Assembly: GCA_002317575.1 (NCBI GenBank)
Contig: DCIH01000038.1
Location: 11,138 to 19,021, forward strand
Reading direction: 5' to 3'
Origin: Verrucomicrobia bacterium UBA1731
GTDB lineage: Bacteria; Verrucomicrobiota; Kiritimatiellia; RFP12; UBA1067
DNA: 7,884 nt
The position numbers and the translations under genes are program-made. How positions within the stretch are numbered: position 1 is the stretch's first letter; the number at the start of each line of letters is the position of its first letter. The notes beneath the pieces are model-generated. The model was given only the letters and a program-made list of their open reading frames with translations. It was not told where the DNA came from and ran no database searches. Positions 1 through 6,262 of the stretch are shown piece after piece.

Positions 1-146
1 CCCATATAGCCGTTCACATAGCCGATCATCTCGACGTTCGGCGCCTTCTTCGTGTATTCGTCGATCAGGAAACCGATCGAGCTCGACAGACACGGCGCAA
101 GACCGCCCGCGGTCAGGAACGCCACCTTCTTCACTTCTTTAGCCAT
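1..146 (-). CDS. pfp: Pyrophosphate-dependent 6-phosphofructokinase, N-terminal fragment
   Basis: This is the first 48 codons of a gene that continues beyond the left edge. The protein begins MAKEVKKVAFLTAGG and continues with APCLSSSIG, then an NGYMG segment near residue 45. A first beta strand, a GG-x-APC glycine-rich loop and an 'IGY-NGY-G' strand are typical of the PPi-dependent phosphofructokinase family, which interconverts fructose 6-phosphate and fructose 1,6-bisphosphate in glycolysis. ATP-dependent enzymes usually have GGDAPGMN at this loop. The assignment to the PPi-using branch is from memory of the family; the residues that decide phosphoryl-donor choice lie outside the window. 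The ATG at 144-146 is preceded by AAGGTG (157-162) at a 10-base spacing. It lies 78 bases downstream of ribH in the same direction, with a GC-rich hairpin between them, so co-transcription is uncertain. Confidence 0.75.
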   Translation of the reverse strand, partial: MAKEVKKVAFLTAGGLAPCLSSSIGFLIDEYTKKAPNVEMIGYVNGYM

Positions 147-193
147 GACTCTTGTTCACCTTGTTGTTCTAGTTTCCAAATAAGAAATTCAAC

Positions 194-214
194 GGCGTGC
201 GCGGCGCGCCCGCC
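194..214 (-). terminator. Possible intrinsic terminator after ribH
   Basis: Read on the minus strand, this 21-base segment folds as GGCG, a G/A mismatch, GCGC, a three-base GCC loop, then GCGC and CGCC. It begins about 10 bases after the ribH stop codon and is followed by a T-rich but interrupted stretch (178-192). The stem is strong but the tail is not a clean T run, so it may be only a partial terminator or attenuator between ribH and the phosphofructokinase gene. Confidence 0.4.
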
Positions 215-224
215 CTACCTGCGA

Positions 225-686
225 TCAAACCTGCTTGAGAACATTCGCCGTCTCCACGGCGGCCTGCATCGCGGAGAAGCCCTTGTTGCCCTGCTTGGTG
301 CCGCAGCGCTCCACGGCCTGCTCGAGGTTTTCGGCCGTCACCACGCCGTCCGCCACCGGCACGCCCGTCTCGAGCGCGATCTGCGTGAACGCGCGCGCGG
401 TCGTCTCCACGATCAAGGACGCATGCGCCGTGGCGCCCTGCACCACCGCACCCACGCACACGACCGCGTCGTACTTGCCGGAAGCCGCGAGCTTCTTCGC
501 CAGAAGAGGCAATTCATACGCGCCGGGAACGCGCACCAGCACGAGGTTCTTCTCGTCGCCGCCAAGCCGCGTGAACGCATCCGTCGCGCCCTTCACCAAC
601 TGCTCCACGAGAAAGGAATTGAAACGACTCGCGACCAGAGCCACCTTGAGCCCTTTCGCCAGCAAATCTCCGTTTAGTTCCTTCAT
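225..686 (-). CDS. ribH: 6,7-dimethyl-8-ribityllumazine synthase
   Basis: The product is a complete 153-residue lumazine synthase, the penultimate enzyme of riboflavin synthesis. It condenses 5-amino-6-ribitylamino-uracil with 3,4-dihydroxy-2-butanone 4-phosphate in the cytoplasm, usually as a pentamer or 60-mer shell. The length is normal and numbering matches the Bacillus subtilis enzyme almost exactly. Visible landmarks are R21-F22-N23, the GAYELP loop (55-60, with E58), the catalytic His88 in the GATAHAS segment, R127, and the C-terminal GTKQGNKG loop with K135. Departures from the B. subtilis type are Q83 where Arg is common before G84, HAS-LI instead of HYDYV after the catalytic His, and D113 where Phe stacks in the B. 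subtilis site. Catalytic residues are kept, so activity is expected. The ATG at 684-686 has AAGGAG (694-699) seven bases upstream. It has its own promoter and a leader of about 27 bases, too short for an FMN riboswitch. Confidence 0.96.
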   Translation of the reverse strand: MKELNGDLLAKGLKVALVASRFNSFLVEQLVKGATDAFTRLGGDEKNLVLVRVPGAYELPLLAKKLAASGKYDAVVCVGAVVQGATAHASLIVETTARAFTQIALETGVPVADGVVTAENLEQAVERCGTKQGNKGFSAMQAAVETANVLKQV

Positions 687-706
687 GTCAAAACTCCTTG
701 AGAAGT

Positions 707-741
707 AAAAAACGCGCGGAGTGTATCACAAAACGCGCGTT
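707..741 (-). terminator. Intrinsic terminator of the kinase operon, overlapping the ribH promoter
   Basis: On the minus strand AACGCGCG (741-734) pairs perfectly with CGCGCGTT (718-711), giving an 8-bp GC-rich stem. The 15-base loop can itself form GTG-ATA-CAC. The second arm runs into a T tract (712-707, six T). It begins 26 bases past the kinase stop codon, so it fits as the end of that transcript. On the plus strand no T run follows, so it should act in one direction. The ribH -10 box lies in the loop and the predicted ribH start lies in the second arm, so ribH mRNA would lack the first arm and escape termination. Confidence 0.7.
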
Positions 742-748
742 ATGTCAA
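720..748 (-). promoter_or_regulatory. Sigma-70-type promoter of ribH
   Basis: On the minus strand a perfect -35 hexamer TTGACA (748-743) is followed after 17 bases by TACACT (725-720), which matches TATAAT at four of six positions. TGA directly precedes it, giving an extended -10 (TGn). Transcription should start near 713, giving a leader of about 27 bases containing the AAGGAG ribosome binding site. It sits between the kinase stop codon and ribH and overlaps the upstream terminator hairpin. Confidence 0.8.
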
Positions 749-766
749 AAAACGCATCCCAAATTT

Positions 767-2470
767 TCAACGAACCCCAATACCCCTAAAAAGGTCATCC
801 AGCGGCTTTCCGGCGGCTTCGCCCAAAATCAGAACGATGTCCCGCTGTGTTGTCGGTTTCGACAACTTGCCGGCCGCCCGAAGCCGTTTCTCGGCAGCAA
901 CACAACGTTGGGCGAAATCGGGCATCTCCCCTTTCAGCCGTTCCATCACAAAGAAAATCTTGCCGCGCGCGAGAACAGACCGCTTTTCTTCGGACAGCAC
1001 GACGTCTCTGGCTTTGCCATTGAGATCGAAAGATTTGAAATCCGGGTCATGCACACGGGCCGCATTGACGGCCGCCAGCACTTTCTCCATCGCGCCGGCT
1101 TCCCGTTGCAGATCGGCATACGCGCGGCAAATGTCCCACAACTCATCAGGTTCCGGCTCTGCATCAACCGATTCGACGCTTTCGGATGTCTGCCCAACCG
1201 GCTTCATGGGGCGCGAAACGGTCTCCACAGGCTGCTTCACGACGGATTTTTGGACTGGGGCGGGGCGCACAACGGACGGAGACGCAGTACGGACTGGCGC
1301 AGGTGTCGCCACGACGGATTTTGGGACGCGCGCCGCCTGCGTGGCGACCTTCGCCGCCACTAGGGACAATTCATCGACATCCTCCAAATCGGATTCGTCG
1401 GCAGGCGCTGGGGCGGACCGGATCTGAACGGGCGCACTCGGCGTCGCATCCAGAACGCCACCGGAACGCACCATCTTTTTCGCAAGGAAAACGCCGCCCG
1501 TGAACCCACCGACCAGAAAGCCCGCGAAAACGACCGCCACGATCAGACGCGCATTGGGCCGCTTGCGTTTCGCCGTCGGCAGATCGGACCGCTTGAAGTC
1601 GCCCTTGTCGTCCACCCGGTCCAACAACGCGAACAACTGTTCCGTGTTTTGGAGACGACGCGCCTTCTGGGGTGCGCACATGCGGCGCACGAGCGTGGCG
1701 ACGCCTTCGGGGAGCGACTCGCGCAGCGTGCGCACGTCCGGCACGGGGACGCCGCGCATGAGGCGCGCCAGCATCTCCATAGTCGTGCAGCCGGCGTAGG
1801 GCAAACGCCCCGTAAGCATCTCGAACAGGACGACGCCCAGCGAGTAGATGTCGGCACGGATATCCGCCGTGCGCGCATTCATGGCCTGTTCGGGAGCCAT
1901 GTAGGCGGGCGTGCCGATCATCATGCCGTCCATCGTGAGCGTGGAGGAACTGCTCTCCGTCTTCTGCCGAGCGCGGTGCGCGATGCCCAGGTCGGTGAGC
2001 AGCGGAACGCCGGTGGCGGTGAAAAGGATGTTCTCGGACTTGATGTCACGGTGCACCACATGCTTGGCCTCGATGGCCTGCAGCGCGCCGGCGATGGCCC
2101 GGACGACGCGCAGCGCCTCGGACACCGGCAAAACGCCGTTTTCGCGAATGCGCTGGGACAGGGAGCCGCCAGGCGCAAAATCCATGATCATGTAGCAATA
2201 GCCAGTGTCCGGGTCTCGGCCGACATCGTACACGGGCATCAGATTGGGATGACGCACGGTCATGGCCAGTTCGGCTTCGCGCACGAAACGCGCGATGGCC
2301 GCATCCCCGGCGGACCCGTCTTCGTCGGGCAGAAGGATCTTCGCCGCGAACGAACGTCCATGGTCGTCCTGGATCAGATACACCGCGCCCATGCCACCGC
2401 GTCCGAGCTCCTGCACGACGCGACAATCGCCGAACCGGCCGTCTTGAAATGCTATCTCCCGCTCCGCCAT
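767..2470 (-). CDS. Transmembrane Ser/Thr protein kinase with unknown extracytoplasmic domain
   Basis: A Hanks-type (PknB-like) kinase of 567 residues when started at the ATG. The N-terminal kinase domain (about 12-285) has the glycine loop GRGGMGAVY (23-31), ATP-anchoring Lys44, an alpha-C Glu near 65, the catalytic loop HRDIKSEN (140-147), DLG in place of DFG (160-162), a Ser/Thr-rich activation segment SSSSTLT (173-179) that is a likely autophosphorylation site, and GTPAYMAPEQ (about 187-196). All catalytic residues are present, so it should be active. A basic patch KRKRPNAR precedes one membrane span (about 309-330), placing the kinase in the cytoplasm. Outside are a Pro/Val/Ala-rich linker (about 333-440) and a helical, charged C-terminal domain (about 442-567) that I do not recognise; no PASTA or WD repeats are visible. 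The gene starts 22 bases after the preceding stop codon, suggesting translational coupling. A TTG at 2474-2476 is an alternative start; neither start has a strong Shine-Dalgarno sequence (GGG lies 10 bases before the ATG). Confidence 0.93.
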   Translation of the reverse strand: MAEREIAFQDGRFGDCRVVQELGRGGMGAVYLIQDDHGRSFAAKILLPDEDGSAGDAAIARFVREAELAMTVRHPNLMPVYDVGRDPDTGYCYMIMDFAPGGSLSQRIRENGVLPVSEALRVVRAIAGALQAIEAKHVVHRDIKSENILFTATGVPLLTDLGIAHRARQKTESSSSTLTMDGMMIGTPAYMAPEQAMNARTADIRADIYSLGVVLFEMLTGRLPYAGCTTMEMLARLMRGVPVPDVRTLRESLPEGVATLVRRMCAPQKARRLQNTEQLFALLDRVDDKGDFKRSDLPTAKRKRPNARLIVAVVFAGFLVGGFTGGVFLAKKMVRSGGVLDATPSAPVQIRSAPAPADESDLEDVDELSLVAAKVATQAARVPKSVVATPAPVRTASPSVVRPAPVQKSVVKQPVETVSRPMKPVGQTSESVESVDAEPEPDELWDICRAYADLQREAGAMEKVLAAVNAARVHDPDFKSFDLNGKARDVVLSEEKRSVLARGKIFFVMERLKGEMPDFAQRCVAAEKRLRAAGKLSKPTTQRDIVLILGEAAGKPLDDLFRGIGVR

Positions 2471-2492
2471 TCTCAACGCACCCGTCCCGAAT

Positions 2493-4223
2493 TCATTTCA
2501 CGCGCTGAATCATATGGCCGCACATCATGCCAAGAGGGCCCTTCCAGCGCTTCGTGACATAAACGGGAACCCCGGCCGGCAAGTCGCGGATGACGCCGAT
2601 GTCCCCGTTTTGTTCGGCGTGAAGGTTTTCCGATTCGATGCGCAGGAACTTCAGTCGCCTGTTGTTGCTGAACGCATGGTGCCCGATGCGCTCAACGCCC
2701 GCCGGCAGCACGACCTCCTCGAGGTCGCAGTCGTGAAATGTCCAATCGTGCATACTCTTCAGCGATTTCGGGAAACGGACTTTGCGCAACGACTTGCAGC
2801 CGATGAACGAGAAGACGCTGATGTCCTCGATGCCGTCCGGCAAATCGATGGACTCAAGCCGCGGGCAGTTCGCAAACGTGGAACCCACGCAGCATTTCAC
2901 GATGTTTGCCGGCAACTGGATCTTGCGGATGCCGGACCCCGCGAAAGCGCCGCTGCCGATCTCCGTCACGCTCTCGGGGATGACGATCTCCTCCAGCGAC
3001 TTCGTATGTTCAAACGCATGCACGCCAATGCTTTTCAATCCGGGCGGCAACACCACGCGCGTCATGGTGTCGCATCGCTTGAACGCGTCTTTCGGAATCG
3101 CAAGCACCGGGCAGTTCCCGAGCGTCACGGGGATCTTGACTTCGCCGGACAAATCGCCCTGTGCGACATTGTCGTTCTGGAAGGCACTCCGCAGCACCGC
3201 TTCGCCGTTTTGGATCGAATACGCCCACGTCACGCCCTTGCGGTCCTTGAACTGCCTGACGGACGAATCGTCGGCGACGCTCGTATTTGGCCTTGTCTCG
3301 ACGATCTTGCCGGGGCGGCGGCGAACTTCCTGCGCGGAACGCACCGGCGCAACGGCGCCTGCGCTTGCGAACGAACCGGACTTCGCCACACCGCCCACGG
3401 CGGCGTACTCGGCGGCTTCGGCCACGCGTTTCTCGACGGCCAGCCTGACGAGTCCTTCAAACACACCGCCCGCAAGGGCTTCCGCGTACAGCACACCGGC
3501 GCGGACCCGCAGCAACTCCAGCGCCTCCTGGCGTCTTTTCGCATATGCATCCGACATTTCCCACCACAACCTGGCGGCCTCGCCGGCCTTTCGCGCGCGG
3601 TCTTCCGCATCCGCAGGCGTCTTCTCGGCGGCGATCGCCTGGGCCGCCTTGCCGCCGCCCTTGGCGAACAGCGACTCGGCCGCCTTCCAGTCGCCCAGCA
3701 ACGCGCATTCGATCGCCAACGCCTCCGTCAGCGCAGGATCGCCCGGCTTCTTCTGCAGCTGCGCTTCCACATCCTTGCGGTTCTTCCGCGCGACACGAAC
3801 GATCTCGATACGCGCCAGGAGAGCGCGCGCGGACTCGTCTTTTTTCGCGGTCTTGGACAGGTTCTTGTATGCGTTCTTGGTGATTTTCGGCGCCTCGTAG
3901 TCCGCGGACAGGTCGTCGAACAGCTTCAGCGCGTCATCCCAGACGCCGCCGTCCACGGCCGTGTCAAACGCCAGCTTCCGGAAAATCCAGCGGCTGGCGT
4001 TGTCATCGCCGACCTGTTCCGCGTACTCCAGGAACTTGCCGACGGCTTCAGCGGCGGCCAGCTTTCCGGCCTTAAGCGCCTGCACGTCGCCCGCCACGAT
4101 GTCCTGCACCACCAGCCGCGCCTTGGCGACCTCGTCTTCCGTGGGCATTGCTGCGCGGACGAATACGGCGCACGACATGACGGCCGCCGCAAACAAAACG
4201 CGCCAGATCATTCCGTCCTTCAT
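2493..4223 (-). CDS. Secreted protein: helical TPR-like module plus BspA-type leucine-rich repeats
   Basis: The product has 576 residues. It begins with a signal peptide (MKDGMIWRVLF..., likely cut after VRA at about 24). Residues 26-272 form an alanine-rich helical module with landmarks LGDW-x-AA-x-x-LFAKGGGK (176-192), a WW pair (220-221) and EKRVAEAA (264-271). This module is homologous to that of the gene at 4261-6117. A low-complexity linker (273-325) leads to WAYSIQNGEAV (333-343) and about six leucine-rich repeats of the BspA/LRR_5 type, about 22-24 residues each (365-530), of the form 'I-P-x-x-V/L-x-x-I-x-x-x-A-F-x-x-C-x-x-L'. Repeats around 440-455 and 485-500 are degenerate. Such repeats in exported proteins usually bind proteins or surfaces; the ligand here is unknown. 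An open frame extends upstream to 4397 but would overlap the preceding gene and bury the signal peptide. The ATG at 4221-4223, with GGGGA about 10 bases upstream, is preferred. It starts 37 bases after the preceding stop. Confidence 0.88.
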   Translation of the reverse strand: MKDGMIWRVLFAAAVMSCAVFVRAAMPTEDEVAKARLVVQDIVAGDVQALKAGKLAAAEAVGKFLEYAEQVGDDNASRWIFRKLAFDTAVDGGVWDDALKLFDDLSADYEAPKITKNAYKNLSKTAKKDESARALLARIEIVRVARKNRKDVEAQLQKKPGDPALTEALAIECALLGDWKAAESLFAKGGGKAAQAIAAEKTPADAEDRARKAGEAARLWWEMSDAYAKRRQEALELLRVRAGVLYAEALAGGVFEGLVRLAVEKRVAEAAEYAAVGGVAKSGSFASAGAVAPVRSAQEVRRRPGKIVETRPNTSVADDSSVRQFKDRKGVTWAYSIQNGEAVLRSAFQNDNVAQGDLSGEVKIPVTLGNCPVLAIPKDAFKRCDTMTRVVLPPGLKSIGVHAFEHTKSLEEIVIPESVTEIGSGAFAGSGIRKIQLPANIVKCCVGSTFANCPRLESIDLPDGIEDISVFSFIGCKSLRKVRFPKSLKSMHDWTFHDCDLEEVVLPAGVERIGHHAFSNNRRLKFLRIESENLHAEQNGDIGVIRDLPAGVPVYVTKRWKGPLGMMCGHMIQRVK

Positions 4224-4260
4224 GTAAGCGAGTCCCCGTGTTTCAGGGCTGGATGAAGCG

Positions 4261-6117
4261 TCATTTGTTCTCCGAAATGGCAATGAGTCCGATGTCGAAC
4301 GCCTGCCCGCCTTGTTCGTTGTGGCATTCCGCGGCGATGACGTTTTTGCCCGTCTTAAGCGCCCGACACGCCGTTTCCGGCAAGATAACGACCTCATGCT
4401 CGCCGCCGCGGGTGAAGTCCATTTTCGAAAAGACCTTCGTGCCGTTGATCCACAGCACGATCGAATCGTCCCAAAATCCGCGCAAGAGGAGCGTCTTGAA
4501 CGACCGGGCGTCTTCCAGCGTCACCTCCTTGCGCAACCAGAGCCCGGATGTCGACCAATCCGTGGCGAAGCGGTAGCGGAACGAGCCCCAACCGTCGGCA
4601 TGGCCGAAGGGCGCGGGCGCTTCGCTCCATTTCCGTGCGTCGATGAACGAGGGCTGCTCCCAGCGGGATGCGGGCTGCGATGTGGTGTACTTCCAGAGCG
4701 TCTGGCCGTTTCCGTTCATGTCCGCCGACGCGATCAGGACGGTTTTCCGCGTGCCCGGCAACGCGGCCGTCGAGAACGAAGCGTTTCCGTCGTCAAACGA
4801 CAGGCAAATGCCGAGGTCGAAACAGGCGCCTCCGCCGGTATCCGACGCCTCGACGGCGATGCGATTGACGCCGGAACGGAAAATCGTCTCCCAACGAAAT
4901 CCGTCAAAACGACGCTCGCCGTAACGAGTCCATTGCGACCAATGGCCGATTTCATTGCCGTTAACGAACAGCGTCGCGCCGTCGTCAAGGAAAGAGCGCA
5001 CCAACATGTACTTGATGCGCCGCTGGTCGCCATCGGACAGCGTGAAGTCGTATGCGGCCCACAGGCGTTGACGGCTCCAATTCGTGCGGCATCTTTCCGC
5101 GTTCCCGAACGGACCGAAGGCCTTTTTCCAGTTCAACAACGACACGCCAGGACGCCGCCAATCCTGATTTCCGGGATCGGAGACGGTATACCGCCACTCG
5201 ACCGGTTGCATCTCGCATGGGGGAACCACCATGAGCAAACCGGTTTTCGGCGACGTGGCGACCGACGGCGATCCGCCCGGAACGGCCGAATCCGGCTCGG
5301 CCGCCGCCTCGGCCGCGCGCTTTTCGGCTCGCATCCGCAAAAGTCCCGTGAGCGAATCGTTTTCGAGCGCGCGTGCGTACCATATCGAAGCGTGACGACG
5401 AAATGCCGCCGTTTGATCCTTGACGGCCTTTCCTTTCGGCACATAATCCCACCAGAAGTCGGCGATGTCGGGCGTCGTCAGCAACGACATGCCGGTCTTG
5501 GGATACAACCGCTCGTATTCGGCGATTTCCGGCAGTTTCCCACCCGCCTTCGAAAACGCCTCAAGCGCCTCATTCCACGAGCCAAGGACCGCGTAGGCCA
5601 CACCCAACTGCTCGGACAGCGCCTTGTCGTCCGGCGTCTTCGCCAACGCGGCTTTCAGTTTCCGGAGATTCTTGCAGCTGGCGTCCGCCTTGTCGATTTT
5701 CGCAGCCAACACCCGCAACGAATCGGAGGGCTTTCGTCCGGAAAGCGCCGAGCGCATTTCCTTTTTTCGGAACGGAAGCGCGACTTCCAGCGCGCCCTCA
5801 ATGCCAAAGGAGCCGTACAGCGTGTCGTAGACATGGTCCGCCTCAGCATACGCCTCCCCCTTGACGAAGTACTCGAAAGCGAGGCCATACAACAAGAATT
5901 TCGCGGCATTCGACTTGGCCTCCTCGACATACGAAAGAAATTCCTCCGCGGCCTCCGACGCCTTCATTTCTTTGGCGCGCACCTTCTTGACGGACGGCTC
6001 CGTTATCGAATCGACGACCGACCTGACCTTTTTGAGCTGCGCATCCGTTGGCACCGCCGGAAAAGCGGAGAAAGCCAAAGTCACAATCACGGCAACAAGC
6101 AAGAAGCCCCGTTTCAC
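4261..6117 (-). CDS. Secreted protein: helical TPR-like module plus two galactose-binding-like domains
   Basis: The product has 618 residues from a GTG start. The signal peptide is [M]KRGFLLVAVIVTLAFSAFPA (1-21). Residues 23-272 are the same helical module as in the next gene: PT at 23-24, LGSW...AFSKAGGK (178-194), WW (222-223) and EKRAAEAA (265-272). Its end, with W-Y-x-R-A-L...L-T-G-L, resembles modules I recall from planctomycete and lentisphaeral secreted proteins. After a linker (273-303) come two repeats of one beta-sandwich-type domain, at about 306-440 and 460-615. They share WRYT or WKYT, PFG, an LW strand, DDG or DDS then VNG or ING, and FDLG or FDIG. This pattern is typical of galactose-binding-like carbohydrate-binding domains next to glycoside hydrolases; no catalytic domain is seen. 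An ATG at 6142-6144 would add nine residues but has no Shine-Dalgarno sequence. The GTG at 6115-6117 follows GGGGGGA at about 9 bases and gives module positions that match the paralogue. First gene of the three-gene unit. Confidence 0.87.
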   Translation of the reverse strand: MKRGFLLVAVIVTLAFSAFPAVPTDAQLKKVRSVVDSITEPSVKKVRAKEMKASEAAEEFLSYVEEAKSNAAKFLLYGLAFEYFVKGEAYAEADHVYDTLYGSFGIEGALEVALPFRKKEMRSALSGRKPSDSLRVLAAKIDKADASCKNLRKLKAALAKTPDDKALSEQLGVAYAVLGSWNEALEAFSKAGGKLPEIAEYERLYPKTGMSLLTTPDIADFWWDYVPKGKAVKDQTAAFRRHASIWYARALENDSLTGLLRMRAEKRAAEAAAEPDSAVPGGSPSVATSPKTGLLMVVPPCEMQPVEWRYTVSDPGNQDWRRPGVSLLNWKKAFGPFGNAERCRTNWSRQRLWAAYDFTLSDGDQRRIKYMLVRSFLDDGATLFVNGNEIGHWSQWTRYGERRFDGFRWETIFRSGVNRIAVEASDTGGGACFDLGICLSFDDGNASFSTAALPGTRKTVLIASADMNGNGQTLWKYTTSQPASRWEQPSFIDARKWSEAPAPFGHADGWGSFRYRFATDWSTSGLWLRKEVTLEDARSFKTLLLRGFWDDSIVLWINGTKVFSKMDFTRGGEHEVVILPETACRALKTGKNVIAAECHNEQGGQAFDIGLIAISENK

Positions 6118-6186
6118 CAACTCAATTCCCCCCAAGCGCAACATTCAATGACACATTTTGGCGACAAACTAGATGAAATTTGACGC

Positions 6187-6216
6187 ATTATATCACGAAA
6201 GCCACACCGAAAACAA
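6187..6216 (-). promoter_or_regulatory. Extended -10 promoter of the three-gene secreted protein/kinase unit
   Basis: On the minus strand a perfect TATAAT (6192-6187) is preceded by TGA, an extended -10, in the context CGTGATATAATGCG. The best -35 is TTGTTT (6216-6211) at an 18-base spacing, which matches only TTG of the consensus. The start would be near 6180, giving a leader of about 63 bases to the GTG or 36 to the ATG. No operator or riboswitch was recognised in the leader. Confidence 0.7.
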
Positions 6217-6262
6217 CAATTTTCAGCGCAGAAATGGGGCACAATGGCATTTCGATCCCGCC

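Noticed and set aside
687..720. FMN riboswitch in front of ribH
   Set aside because: The predicted leader is only about 27 bases and shows no conserved FMN-aptamer segments.
2514..4256. Long plus-strand open frame (580 codons) opposite the LRR protein gene
   Set aside because: It mirrors the minus-strand gene. The translation is Arg/His/Leu-rich with no recognisable domain, while the minus frame has a signal peptide and clear repeats. It reflects GC-rich codon bias.
4224..4397. N-terminal extension of the LRR protein by 58 residues
   Set aside because: It would overlap the end of the upstream gene by 137 bases, is basic and low-complexity, and would bury a good signal peptide that starts at 4223.
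6145..6153. Tiny upstream frame ATG-TGT-CAT-TGA ahead of the galactose-binding protein gene
   Set aside because: It is three codons without a ribosome binding site and occurs easily by chance.
4312..6183. Long plus-strand open frame (623 codons) opposite the galactose-binding protein gene
   Set aside because: Same reason: low-information Arg-rich translation, no ribosome binding site of note, and it covers the promoter of the real gene.
6207..6253. Possible terminator for the PHP gene
   Set aside because: Two weak inverted repeats exist (GAAATG/CATTTC at 6231-6253; CTGAAAA/TTTTCGG at 6207-6226), but they are AU-rich or long-looped and lack a following T tract.
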